A stretch of DNA of 26,359 bases from Acidobacteriota bacterium (GCA_023429845.1 JAEZCY010000080.1:1-26359), one strand, 5' to 3'. Positions 8,275-16,133 are shown, counted from the stretch's first letter. The notes: a model not told the origin generated them from the letters alone. Made by a program: numbers and translations.

Positions 8275-8681
8275 TGAACGGGCCGCGTCTCGTCGCCGCC
8301 GCGCTCGCCGTGCTCTCGGTGGGCATCCTCCTCGCCACGATCGCCTATCCGCCTGGCGAGCAAGGGGTGCCGGGTCCGGCGCTCATGCCACGCGTGCTCG
8401 GCCTGGGGCTGCTCGTGACCGCGCTGCTGCTCCTGCGGTCGCCGGGCGCCGCCGCGCCGCCGTTCGTCCGCCACCACCGGGCCGTGCCGATCACCATGGC
8501 CGCGCTCGCCGTCTACGCCATGCTCTGGCGCGTCGTGCCGTATGGGGTGCTGACCGGGGTCTTCGTCCTCGGCTTCCTGAGGCTCACCGGACTGCGCTGG
8601 CGTGGCGCGACGATCGCTGCGGTCGTCATGGGCACGATCCTGAGCCTGCTCTTCGAGCGTGGACTAGGAGTGAGGTTCTAG
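8274..8681 (+). CDS. tctB: TTT-family small membrane subunit (TctB)
   Basis: Protein of 135 residues with four hydrophobic segments at about 5-22, 38-55, 68-88 and 93-128 (the last probably two helices). TctB subunits are short, poorly conserved four-helix proteins, and PGPALMPRVLGLGL near residue 34 is the commonly retained motif (P.....P....). The call rests on this motif, the size and the position between tctC and tctA. The ATG at 8274 overlaps the tctC stop by one base. Confidence 0.88.
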   Translation: MNGPRLVAAALAVLSVGILLATIAYPPGEQGVPGPALMPRVLGLGLLVTALLLLRSPGAAAPPFVRHHRAVPITMAALAVYAMLWRVVPYGVLTGVFVLGFLRLTGLRWRGATIAAVVMGTILSLLFERGLGVRF

Positions 8682-8683
8682 CC

Positions 8684-10201
8684 ATGCCCGGCGATCCCAT
8701 GCTCCTGCTCGCGCCGCTGCTGTCGCTCGACGCGTGGCTCTACGTACTCCTCGGTGTCGGGCTCGGTGTGCTGTTCGGCAGCCTGCCGGGTTTCACTGCC
8801 ACGATGGGGCTGGCCGTGCTGACGCCGTTCACGTTCTGGGTGGCGCCCGATCAGGCGATGGCGATGCTGCTCGGCCTGCTCGTCGCGGCGATCTTCAGCG
8901 GCGGCGTGCCGGCCATCCTGCTGAACACGCCGGGCACGCCCGCGTCGATCGCGATGACGTGGGACGGCCATCCGCTCGCCCGACAGGGTCGCGCCGGCCT
9001 TGCGCTCGGCCTCAATGCGGTCGGCGCCTTTCTGGGAATCTTCCTGAGCCTGGTGGTGCTGCTGATTGCCGCGCTGCCCCTGTCACGCCTGGCGCTGCGC
9101 TTCGGCCCGGCCGAGTACTTCGCGGTGGCCGTGTTCGGTCTCAGCACCATCGTCGGTGTCTCCGGCGGGTCGATGTTGAAGGGGCTGGCGACCGGCGTCA
9201 TCGGCCTGCTGCTGGCCGTGATCGGGCTCGACGCGATCACGGGCTACCCGCGATTCACGTTCGGACAGCCGGAACTGCTCGACGGCATCTCGTTCATCCC
9301 GGTGATGGTGGGCCTCTTCGGCATCGCCGAGGTGTTCACGCAGATGGCGGGGCCGCCGCGGCAGCAGATCGAGGCCACGGCGGAGACGTCCGGCATGCTG
9401 CCGACGCGCGAGGAGGCCCGGCCGCTGTGGGCGCACGGCTTCCGCGGATCGCTGATGGGGATCTGGATCGGCATCATGCCGGCAGCGGGCGCCGACGTCG
9501 GCGCCATCCTGGCGTGGGACCAGAGCCGCCGCTTCTCGAAGACGCCGGAGAAGTTCGGCAAGGGGTCTCTCGAGGGGCTCGTCGCCGCGACGACGGGCGC
9601 CAACGCCGGCATCGGCGGGTCGCTGGTAACGACGCTGGCGCTGGGCATTCCGGGAGACTCGGCGGCCGCGGTGCTGATCGGCGCGCTGCTGATGCACGGC
9701 CTGCAGCCTGGGCCGCTGCTGTTCCGCAACCGCCCGGACCTCGTGGCGACGATCGTCGCCCTGGTGTTCATGGCCTCGCTGGCCACCCTCGTGTGGGGGC
9801 TGATCGGCGCCCGCGTGCTCACGAAGATCCTGCGCATCCGCGACCAGTTCCTGTGGGCGACGGTCCTCGTCGTCGCGCTGGGTGGCAGCTACGCGCTCAA
9901 TCAGTCGACAGGGGACGTGTGGACGGCCATTGTCGCGGGCGTGCTCGGCTTCGCGCTGCGGCAGCAGGGATTCCCCATGGGGCCGCTGGTGCTCGCGCTG
10001 ATTCTCGGCCCGATGGCCGAGTCCAACCTGCGGCGGGCCCTCGCGCTGTCGGAAGGCTCGCTGTCGGTGCTCGTGACGCGACCGATTTCGCTGCTGTTCC
10101 TGGTGCTCGCGGCGCTCACCCTGCTGTGGCCGCTCATCACGAAGCGCGGCACCGACAGCCGGCTGCCAGACGCCACGGTGCCCGACAGCGACACGCTGTA
10201 G
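8684..10201 (+). CDS. tctA: TTT-family large permease subunit (TctA)
   Basis: Protein of 505 residues and about ten to twelve membrane segments, the usual TctA size. The two signature blocks are present: GSLPGFTATMG at 32-42 and GGVPAILLNTPGTPASIA at 73-90; the second half repeats the pattern (GIMPAAGADVGAILAW, then GANAGIGGSLVTTLALGIPGD), reflecting the internal duplication of the family. It is secondary transport driven by an ion gradient, with TctC delivering the substrate. AGGAG and GAGG lie just before the ATG at 8684, two bases after tctB stops. It is the last gene of the five-gene operon that begins at 4021. The stop codon lies in the sequence GTAG, followed by a weak GACG/CGTC inverted repeat. 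Confidence 0.95.
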   Translation: MPGDPMLLLAPLLSLDAWLYVLLGVGLGVLFGSLPGFTATMGLAVLTPFTFWVAPDQAMAMLLGLLVAAIFSGGVPAILLNTPGTPASIAMTWDGHPLARQGRAGLALGLNAVGAFLGIFLSLVVLLIAALPLSRLALRFGPAEYFAVAVFGLSTIVGVSGGSMLKGLATGVIGLLLAVIGLDAITGYPRFTFGQPELLDGISFIPVMVGLFGIAEVFTQMAGPPRQQIEATAETSGMLPTREEARPLWAHGFRGSLMGIWIGIMPAAGADVGAILAWDQSRRFSKTPEKFGKGSLEGLVAATTGANAGIGGSLVTTLALGIPGDSAAAVLIGALLMHGLQPGPLLFRNRPDLVATIVALVFMASLATLVWGLIGARVLTKILRIRDQFLWATVLVVALGGSYALNQSTGDVWTAIVAGVLGFALRQQGFPMGPLVLALILGPMAESNLRRALALSEGSLSVLVTRPISLLFLVLAALTLLWPLITKRGTDSRLPDATVPDSDTL

Positions 10202-10230
10202 GACGGATGACGTCCGCACGGGGCCGATTC

Positions 10231-10316
10231 GAACGGCGAACGGCGAACGGCGAACGGCGAACGTACGAACGGCGAACGTCGAACGGCGAACGGCGAACGC
10301 CGAACGTACGAAGGCC
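10231..10316. repeat. Heptanucleotide tandem repeat, GAACGGC unit (locus 1)
   Basis: About twelve units run head to tail: four exact GAACGGC copies from 10231 to 10258, then variants GAACGTAC (10259), GAACGGC, GAACGTC, GAACGGC, GAACGGC, GAACGCC, GAACGTAC and a degenerate GAAGGCC. The array lies between the convergent stops of tctA and the BNR copy 2 gene. The same unit recurs at 16019-16087. Confidence 0.92.
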
Positions 10317-10329
10317 GGCGGCCCGATGA

Positions 10330-10351
10330 CGGAGGCCGGGTCGGCCCGTAC
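10330..10351 (-). repeat. GTAC-headed palindrome
   Basis: Read on the minus strand, GTAC (10351-10348) is followed by GGGCCG-ACC-CGGCCT, an inverted repeat of five perfect pairs plus one G-T pair, and then CCG. It abuts the GTAG-headed element at 10352 head to head. It shares GTACGG at the start and GGCCTCCG at the end with the palindrome at 12514-12533. Confidence 0.6.
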
Positions 10352-10376
10352 GTAGGCGTCGGGCCTTGCCCGACGC
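10352..10376 (+). repeat. REP-like element A: GTAG head plus 9-bp hairpin
   Basis: GTAG (10352-10355) is directly followed by GCGTCGGGC (10356-10364), loop CTT, and GCCCGACGC (10368-10376), a perfect 9-bp stem. It lies six bases before the end of the BNR copy 2 gene, between convergent genes, so it may also act as a two-way transcription barrier; there is no T tract. The architecture matches the elements at 17449-17473 and 26189-26213. Confidence 0.75.
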
Positions 10377-10382
10377 GCTCGC

Positions 10383-11528
10383 TCAGCTCACATCGTCGGG
10401 ATGCCAGATCGACGCGGCGATGTAGCGCTCCGGGCCGCGGGCATCGTTGTAGTAGTACACGCTGACCAGGCGCCCGTCCGACCGCACCACCGTACGTGGA
10501 TAGCCGACGTCCCAGTCGCTTGCGTCGGAACGCAGCGCGCGCGGGGCCGACCAGGTCTTGCCTTCGTCGCGGCTCATGACGAACCGGATCCCGAACGGCT
10601 CGGCGCGGAAGCCATATACGCAACAGAGCCGCCCGTCGGCCAGGCGCACGAGCGACGCCGGGTTGCCGCGGCCCGTCTCGGCGGCAACCATGCCCCGCGA
10701 CTCCCACGTCTCGCCCCCATCGTTGCTGCGGTAGCCCTCGAGGGTGTGGCGCGTGTCGTCGCGACGGCGTATCACGCTGTACAGGCGACGACCCGACGGC
10801 TGCGCATCGAGGGCGACGGTGGCGGGCATGATGCGGAAGCCCTCGGTTTCCGGGCCAATCCAGCCGAGGCGCGACCACGTGCGGCCGCCGTCCGTCGTGC
10901 GCAACGCGAGCGGACGCCCCTCGCGCCCGTTCTGTTTGAATGCCGTCTGGAACACGAGGAGTTCGTGCCGCCCCAGCACGACATAGTCGGTGCGCGGATC
11001 CAGACCGGGTGTGTCGAAGGCAGGCACGATGTACGGCCCGCTCCAGGTGCGGCCCCGGTCGCGTCCGACGAACATCCAGGCGCCCGCCGTCTTGTGCGCA
11101 CTGCGAAACGTGAGCGCGAGTCCAGGTTCGGTGAAGTCGATCGCGGATTCGGGAACGCGCGGGACGGGCAGGCGAAGAGGCTCGCCGGTGACCGCACGCC
11201 GCTCGGGCCGCGGTGGCGGCTGCAGCGCCGCCGGAGTCTCGACTCGCCAGGTGCGGCCGCCATCGAGCGATCGCGACAGCACGTGCTGTTCACCTGCGGA
11301 CCGGTCGATCGGGTGGCGCATCGGGTCGCCGGTCTTCATGACGCCGGCGGTGAACCCGACGAGGAGTTCGTCACCCCAGCCCCACATGCCGTGGTTGGCC
11401 GGCCACCCGCCGTAGCGGCCCCCTTCGCGCCAGACATCGAGGTGCTCGAGGCCGGAGCGGCCGCGCGCCGCGAGGGTCGCCGTGCCGACCACCACGAGGG
11501 AATGCGTAAGGAACGTCCTGCGATTCAT
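10383..11528 (-). CDS. Tat-exported BNR/sialidase-fold beta-propeller protein (copy 2)
   Basis: Protein of 381 residues. The N-terminus MNRRTFLTHSLVVVGTATLAA is a twin-arginine signal. Five Asp-box motifs are clear: 87-94 (SLDGGRTW), 156-162 (RDRGRTW), 211-218 (TTDGGRTW), 268-275 (SNDGGETW) and 319-326 (SRDEGKTW), spaced as in a sialidase-type propeller. It is only distantly similar to the two other BNR proteins here and lacks their GNIQPA and FxEAWI signatures, so it is a separate subfamily. The substrate is unknown. The ATG at 11528 is fixed by the Tat signal; its ribosome-binding site is weak. It is the third gene of a minus-strand operon with the TonB receptor and the DapA-like lyase, 70 bp after the latter. 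Confidence 0.9.
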   Translation of the reverse strand: MNRRTFLTHSLVVVGTATLAARGRSGLEHLDVWREGGRYGGWPANHGMWGWGDELLVGFTAGVMKTGDPMRHPIDRSAGEQHVLSRSLDGGRTWRVETPAALQPPPRPERRAVTGEPLRLPVPRVPESAIDFTEPGLALTFRSAHKTAGAWMFVGRDRGRTWSGPYIVPAFDTPGLDPRTDYVVLGRHELLVFQTAFKQNGREGRPLALRTTDGGRTWSRLGWIGPETEGFRIMPATVALDAQPSGRRLYSVIRRRDDTRHTLEGYRSNDGGETWESRGMVAAETGRGNPASLVRLADGRLCCVYGFRAEPFGIRFVMSRDEGKTWSAPRALRSDASDWDVGYPRTVVRSDGRLVSVYYYNDARGPERYIAASIWHPDDVS

Positions 11529-11598
11529 GGAGTCACCAGGAAAGGGCGGCGTACGTGGCCAGGGCGGGCAGCCCCGCCCGCCCTGGCTCCTGATGCGC

Positions 11599-12555
11599 TC
11601 AGCGCACGCCGACGAGGCCGTGCCCGAGCGCGGCTTCCAGGCGGGCCAGCCAGCCAGGAATCCACGCCGCGAACCCGGCCTTCTGCGCCCGACGGTTGGG
11701 CGACAGCGGCAGCGGCAGCGGGCCGGTGGGGATGCCTCGCGCCTCGAGCGCGATGCGAATCGCCCACGGCGTGGGGAATACCCCCATCTGCGTGAACAGC
11801 TCCTGCAACAGCGGCCGGAGCTCGCCCAACGCCTCGGCGTCGCCGGCACGCGCGGCCCGCATCACCGCCAGCATCAGCTCGGGGAACGCGCCCGATGTGC
11901 CCGAGATGCAGCCGTCCCAGCCTTCACGCATGGCGTCCACGAGCAGCGTGTCGTCACCCACGAGCAGCCGCCACGGCCGGTCGCCACGCGACGTCGTCAG
12001 CTGCGTCAGGCGGTCGCCTTGTCCACTGCTGTCCTTGATGCCGACGATGTGCGGCGCCGAGGTCAGCAGCCGCACGATGGTGTCGGTGGAGAACGGCGTG
12101 GTGAACGACGGCAGGTCGTAGAGCAGCACGGGGCCGCCGATGCTCGCTGCGGCGTCGGTGCAGAAGGCCTCGAGGTCCTCCTGCTGGTATCGGAAGAACA
12201 GGGGAGTGGAGAGCAGCACCGCGCGGGCGCCCGCGTCGAGCGCGGCGCGCCCCAGCGCCACGACGTCGTTCGGATTCGGCGCGCCAATGCCGACGACCAT
12301 GCTGCTCGAGCCGATCCGCGTTGCCGTGTGCTCGATGAGGCGGATGCGTTCCTCGCTCGTGGCGTGGGGGTACTCGGCGGTCGCGCCACCGAGACACACG
12401 CCCTCGACGCCGGCCGCGAGCAGCAGGTCAAGAACGCGGTCGAACGCGGCGATGTCGAGCGCGCCTGTCGCGGTGCGCGGTGTGACGGCCGCCGAGAAGA
12501 GGCCGCGGAGAAGCGGAGGCCCTGAGGCCTCCGTACCGTCTGAGCGTGCGTGCAC
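11599..12555 (-). CDS. DapA/NanA-superfamily lyase (dihydrodipicolinate synthase family)
   Basis: Protein of 318 residues, a Schiff-base class I aldolase of the superfamily that includes DapA, N-acetylneuraminate lyase, 2-keto-3-deoxy-gluconate aldolase and keto-deoxy-glucarate dehydratase. Landmarks are GGATAEY at 56-62 (the GGTTGE region), Tyr146 in LLYDLPSFT and the Schiff-base Lys174 in GIKDSSG. YDLP in place of YNxP and the GGATAEY form argue against housekeeping DapA and for a catabolic 2-keto acid lyase; the substrate is not resolved. The GTG start at 12555 is favoured by GAGG eight bases upstream, overlapping the stop of the TonB receptor gene nine bases away, which suggests coupling. 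Residues 7-14 are encoded by a palindrome (12514-12533) and form an N-terminal extension ahead of the usual LRGxFxAxVTP beginning. Confidence 0.92.
   Translation of the reverse strand: MHARSDGTEASGPPLLRGLFSAAVTPRTATGALDIAAFDRVLDLLLAAGVEGVCLGGATAEYPHATSEERIRLIEHTATRIGSSSMVVGIGAPNPNDVVALGRAALDAGARAVLLSTPLFFRYQQEDLEAFCTDAAASIGGPVLLYDLPSFTTPFSTDTIVRLLTSAPHIVGIKDSSGQGDRLTQLTTSRGDRPWRLLVGDDTLLVDAMREGWDGCISGTSGAFPELMLAVMRAARAGDAEALGELRPLLQELFTQMGVFPTPWAIRIALEARGIPTGPLPLPLSPNRRAQKAGFAAWIPGWLARLEAALGHGLVGVR
12514..12533 (-). repeat. GTAC-headed palindrome inside the start of the DapA-like gene
   Basis: CGGAGGCC (12514-12521), CTGA, GGCCTCCG (12526-12533) is a perfect 8-bp inverted repeat with a 4-nt loop. 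On the minus strand it directly follows GTA of GGTAC. It is translated as part of the DapA-like N-terminus (TEASGPP). It shares its outer sequence with the palindrome at 10330-10351. Confidence 0.7.
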
Positions 12556-12564
12556 GTCGTTGCC

Positions 12565-15500
12565 TCAGAACCAGAACCGCAGCGCGAGCTGCAGGATGCG
12601 CGGGTCGCTGCCGCCGCCGGCCGCCGAGGCGCCGGTGATGCGGCCGAAGTTGCCCGACGACCGGTTGCCCTCGGGCAGGTTGAAGTTCGTGTGGTTGAGC
12701 GCGTTGAACGCTTCGAGCCGGAACTGCGTGCGCAGCGAGCTGGTCAGCGTGAACGTCTTGTGCAGACCGAGGTCCACGACCTGGTAGCCGGGCCCGCGCA
12801 GCGAGTTGCGACCCGAGTTGCCGAACGTGCCGAGGGCGTTCACGGTGTACGCGGAGGTGTTGAACCACTGCGCGATCCGCTCGGCGGTCGGACGGTCGCT
12901 CGACAGGTTGGGATCGCCGATGCGGTCGGCGAACTGACCGCCGGTGCCCGAGCGGGCATTGTCCACGCCGCTCGAGACCGTGAACGGCTGACCGCTCATC
13001 ATCGTGAGGATGCCCGTGACGTTCCAGCCGGAGAGCACGGCGCCGAGCACGGGGTTGTCGAACTGGCCAGGCACCTGCCAGAGCACCGAGGTCACCCAGC
13101 GGTGCCGGCGGTCGGCATTGGCCGGGCCCCAGTCGTACGACAGGTCGAACGGGTTGACCGCCGTGGCGCCGTTCTGCTTGTTGGCCGACGTGTTGTCCAT
13201 GCTCTTGCTGAGCGTGTAGTTGGAGAGCAGCGACAGGCCGCGGCTCAGCCGCTTGTCCACCGTCACCTGCAGCGAGTGGTAGTTGGACTTCCCGAGCGGC
13301 TCGATGCTCGTGATGTTGCCGTAGTTCGGGAACAGCGGACGACGCTGGTTGGTGGTGGCCGTGGTCGCGCCCTCGACATAGATGGCGGGGTTGCGCTCGA
13401 TGCCGATCGTCAGCCCGTCGCCGCGCGAGCCCGCGTAGGCGACGCGGACCATCCAGGTCGGCAGGATCTCGCGCTCGCCGGTGACGTGCCAGGAGTGCAG
13501 GCGTCCCGGCCGCATGTTCTCGGCGTAGCTGAAGGCGTTGAACGGCAGCACCACGGGTGCGTCGGCCGGCACGTTGAAGATGTCCACCGGGAACGGATTG
13601 GTGTTGCCGGCCCAGGTGTTGCGCAGGCTGTTGGCGGCATTGCCGTCCACGCGCGCCACGGTGCCGAACGGCCCCTGTGTGGCGGCGCTGTTGGTGGTGA
13701 TCGTGTTGGGCTTGTCGTAGAACAGCCCGTAGCCGGCCCGCAGGCTGGTCTTGCCGTCACCGGTGACGTCGTAGGCGAACCCCGCACGCGGCGCAAAAAG
13801 GTTCCAGCTGCTGTCGTAGCCGCTGTCGGGGAACCCCTCGTCGCCCGGGTAGAGCATGCCGACTGGCGCGTTCACGTAGACCTGCGACTTCTGGCCCGGA
13901 CGGAAGCCAGCCAGACGCCCGTTGACGTCCGTGTACGGCGTGTTCGGATCCCACCGCACCCCCATCGTCAGGGTCAGCCGCTGGTTGACGCGCCAGGTGT
14001 CCTCGATGAAGGCGGCCAGGTAGTGGAAGCGCGTGTTCTTGTACTCACCGACGCCCTGCTCGAACGACTGGAACTTGCCGAGCATGAAGTCGGCGAGCGC
14101 GTCGCCGGTGAACGGCGCCGCGTTGTTGAACGTGTACCGGCCGTTGCCGCGGAAGTTGTTGACGATGTCGCCCTTGCCGTAGCTGTAGTCGATGCCGGTG
14201 GTGATCTCGTGCCGGCCCTTGCTCCAGCGCAGGGTGTTGACGAACTGGTATTCGTCGCGGTTGAACTTGTTGGTGTCGCCGGTGTTGATGCCGAACCAGC
14301 CGCCGACGTTGAAGAACCACTGCGGGTTCGCGTCGTTGTACACGCCCGGGATGCCGATGTCGGCATACGACGGCGACTGGACCTGGAAGTTGTCGTTGTA
14401 GGTCCGGTTGTGCGTGACGACGAGGTTGTTGACGAGCGAGGACGAGATCACCCAGGTGTCGTTCAGCGAGATGATCTGGTTGTCCCAGGTCCGGCCGAAG
14501 GCGCTCGTCAGCACGTTGGTCGGGTCGAGGTACTCGGGCACCGAGGCCTTCGACCGCCAGTAGCGTCCGTAGAGGCGGTGGTTGCTGCTGAACGTGTGGT
14601 CCATCCGCAGCAGGAACTGGTGGTCGTCGGAGTTGTTGGGCCGCGAGTAGCGCAGCGTGTTGACCGGGTCGCCAGCCCGCGGGTTCGGCAGCGGCAGGTA
14701 CTGCCCGAGGATCAGCGCCGCCGTCGGGTCGATGCGATCGGCAGGAATGACGTTGCCCGGGAACGGCTGCCCTGTCAGCGGGTCACGCAGCACGCGCGAG
14801 TAGCCGCTGAAGTTGCCCTGGCGCTGCGCCGCCGTCGGCACGAGCGACGTGAGGTCGGCCGGGCGCTGGTCCTGCAGCGTGCCCTGGTACGAGCCGAAGA
14901 AGAACGTCCGGTTCTTGACGATCGGACCGCCGAACGTGCCGCCGAACTGCTTGCGGTTCAGGCCATCGTCGATGCCGGGCGTGAAGAAGTTGTTGGCGTT
15001 CATCGACGAGTCGCGCAGGTAGCCGAAAGCCAGTCCACGGAACGCGTTGGTGCCCGAGCGGGTCACAGCGTTGACGATGGCCCCGGCGTTGCGCCCGTAC
15101 TGCGCGCTGAAGGAGTTGGTCTGCACCGAGAACTCCTGCAGGGCATCGGGGTTCGGCATCGGGTTCGAGCCGTTGCTGTAGTGGTCGTTGTTCGACCCGC
15201 CGTCCATGATGTAGTTGGTCGAGTTGGCGCGAGCGCCGTTGGCGGTGATGCCGCTCGTGCCCGGATAGGTCGCGCCCGACGTCACGTCGGCGCGCGGGTC
15301 CGGAATGACGCCGGCCACCAGGGTCATCAACTGCGTCGGGTTGCGGCCGTTGAGCGGCAGCTCCTCGATGCGCTTCTGATCGACGACGGTCTTGAGCGTG
15401 CTCGAGACGGTGTCGACGGTGGTGCTGAGGCCGCTCACCGTCACCGACTCGGTGAGGTCGCCGACGCGCAGCGCGACGTCGAGCCGGACCTCCTCGTTCA

Positions 15501-15801
15501 CGCGCACGACGACGTCCTGCACCTGCACGGTCTGGAAGCCCGCCAGTTCCACCTGCACGGTGTATGTGCCGACAGGCAGCCCGCGGATGACGTACTGGCC
15601 GCCCTCGTTGGACACGGTGTCGAGTGACGTCCCCGTGGCGGTGGCCGTGGCCTTGACTGTCGCACCCGGGACGACGGCGGCATCGCTGTCGCGGATGACA
15701 CCCGTGAGTCCGCCGGTAGTGGTTTGCGCCTGGACGCCGCCGACTCCGGTCAGGGCGACCAGCAGCAGGGCGCCCGCTGCTTTCTTCAAATTCGCGATCA
15801 T
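12565..15801 (-). CDS. TonB-dependent outer-membrane receptor with carboxypeptidase-regulatory-like domain (Oar-like)
   Basis: Protein of 1078 residues. Residues 1-26 are a signal peptide (KKAAGALLLVALTGVGGVQAQ). Residues about 28-110 form a carboxypeptidase-regulatory-like beta domain (GVIRDSDAAVVPGATV..., then GGQYVIRGLPVGTYTV...AGF). The plug starts near 135 (IEELPLNGRNPTQLM) and contains ALQEFSVQTNSFSAQYGRN and AGAIVNAVTRSGTN, very characteristic of the expanded acidobacterial receptor family. The rest is a 22-strand-type barrel ending in LQLALRFWF, with a terminal aromatic residue as needed for outer-membrane insertion. It would import oligosaccharides or other large ligands with TonB energy. 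I choose the ATG at 15801 because the signal peptide starts there; the frame is open to 15933 but that extension would bury the signal. It is the first gene of the minus-strand operon with the lyase and BNR copy 2. Confidence 0.95.
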   Translation of the reverse strand: MIANLKKAAGALLLVALTGVGGVQAQTTTGGLTGVIRDSDAAVVPGATVKATATATGTSLDTVSNEGGQYVIRGLPVGTYTVQVELAGFQTVQVQDVVVRVNEEVRLDVALRVGDLTESVTVSGLSTTVDTVSSTLKTVVDQKRIEELPLNGRNPTQLMTLVAGVIPDPRADVTSGATYPGTSGITANGARANSTNYIMDGGSNNDHYSNGSNPMPNPDALQEFSVQTNSFSAQYGRNAGAIVNAVTRSGTNAFRGLAFGYLRDSSMNANNFFTPGIDDGLNRKQFGGTFGGPIVKNRTFFFGSYQGTLQDQRPADLTSLVPTAAQRQGNFSGYSRVLRDPLTGQPFPGNVIPADRIDPTAALILGQYLPLPNPRAGDPVNTLRYSRPNNSDDHQFLLRMDHTFSSNHRLYGRYWRSKASVPEYLDPTNVLTSAFGRTWDNQIISLNDTWVISSSLVNNLVVTHNRTYNDNFQVQSPSYADIGIPGVYNDANPQWFFNVGGWFGINTGDTNKFNRDEYQFVNTLRWSKGRHEITTGIDYSYGKGDIVNNFRGNGRYTFNNAAPFTGDALADFMLGKFQSFEQGVGEYKNTRFHYLAAFIEDTWRVNQRLTLTMGVRWDPNTPYTDVNGRLAGFRPGQKSQVYVNAPVGMLYPGDEGFPDSGYDSSWNLFAPRAGFAYDVTGDGKTSLRAGYGLFYDKPNTITTNSAATQGPFGTVARVDGNAANSLRNTWAGNTNPFPVDIFNVPADAPVVLPFNAFSYAENMRPGRLHSWHVTGEREILPTWMVRVAYAGSRGDGLTIGIERNPAIYVEGATTATTNQRRPLFPNYGNITSIEPLGKSNYHSLQVTVDKRLSRGLSLLSNYTLSKSMDNTSANKQNGATAVNPFDLSYDWGPANADRRHRWVTSVLWQVPGQFDNPVLGAVLSGWNVTGILTMMSGQPFTVSSGVDNARSGTGGQFADRIGDPNLSSDRPTAERIAQWFNTSAYTVNALGTFGNSGRNSLRGPGYQVVDLGLHKTFTLTSSLRTQFRLEAFNALNHTNFNLPEGNRSSGNFGRITGASAAGGGSDPRILQLALRFWF

Positions 15802-15951
15802 GGTGGTCCCCGTCCTGCGCCCTACACGCGTCCGCCCCGCGAGGGAGGGACGCGGGACGGAGAACGGGCCCACCCGTTCGTACGGCGTGTGAAGGCGCGG
15901 CAACATCAGACCGCGACCAAGCGGGACTGTCAATAGAAATTTGATACGGTG

Positions 15952-15967
15952 GTTTCATTTTTGAAAC
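15952..15967. promoter_or_regulatory. Candidate operator GTTTCA-TTTT-TGAAAC
   Basis: A perfect 6+6 bp inverted repeat with a 4-bp spacer stands in an AT-rich island of an otherwise GC-rich gap, about 150 bp upstream of the TonB receptor start. A further TTGAAAAC half-site-like sequence follows at about 15980. Half-sites with GAAAC are seen in operators of several sugar-acid regulators (for example KdgR of the IclR family), though in the opposite orientation. The cognate regulator is unknown; the IclR protein at 2355 is a candidate by proximity only. Confidence 0.55.
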
Positions 15968-16018
15968 GATCGCGCCTGATTGAAAACGCGCGGCCGATCG
16001 GCTAGCGTGGCGCGGGGC

Positions 16019-16087
16019 GAACGGCGAACGGCGAACGGCGAACGCCGGAACGGCGAACAGCGCACGACGGAACGTCGGAACGGCGGC
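16019..16087. repeat. Heptanucleotide tandem repeat, GAACGGC unit (locus 2)
   Basis: Three exact GAACGGC units from 16019 are followed by GAACGCC, GGAACGGC, GAACAGC, GCACGAC, GGAACGTC, GGAACGGC and a degenerate end. The unit is the same as at 10231-10316, about 5.7 kb away, with both arrays in the same orientation. It lies upstream of the BNR copy 3 gene. Confidence 0.9.
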
Positions 16088-16133
16088 ACGGGCAGGCTGC
16101 GAGCTGCACGCCCCAACGGTCGGGAGGCAACGG

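Larger units (their letters stand above)
15802..16133. promoter_or_regulatory. Divergent regulatory gap between the TonB receptor operon and the BNR/isomerase/kinase operon
   Basis: This 332-bp stretch has no gene. It holds, in order, the receptor leader, an AT-rich patch (about 15930-15967) with a perfect palindrome at 15952-15967, a 10-bp palindrome GCCGATCGGC at 15993-16002, and a heptad repeat array at 16019-16087. The last about 45 bp before the ATG at 16134 include GGGAGG, a good ribosome-binding site, 8 bases upstream. Shared control of both operons from this gap is inferred. Confidence 0.6.

Noticed and set aside
10198..10215. A fourth GTAG-headed element overlapping the tctA stop codon (GTAG, GACG, GATGA, CGTC)
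   Set aside because: The stem after the head is only four base pairs with a five-base loop, which is easily met by chance, so it is not counted with the 9-bp family.
12550..15627. A long open frame (over 1000 codons) on the plus strand, antisense to the TonB receptor gene
   Set aside because: Its residues are dominated by Arg, Val, Ala and Glu from GC-rich third positions of the opposite strand, it has no domain or ribosome-binding site, and the minus-strand receptor is unmistakable.
15802..15933. Upstream start for the TonB receptor at 15933
   Set aside because: It would place 44 basic residues before a typical signal peptide, which would prevent normal export.
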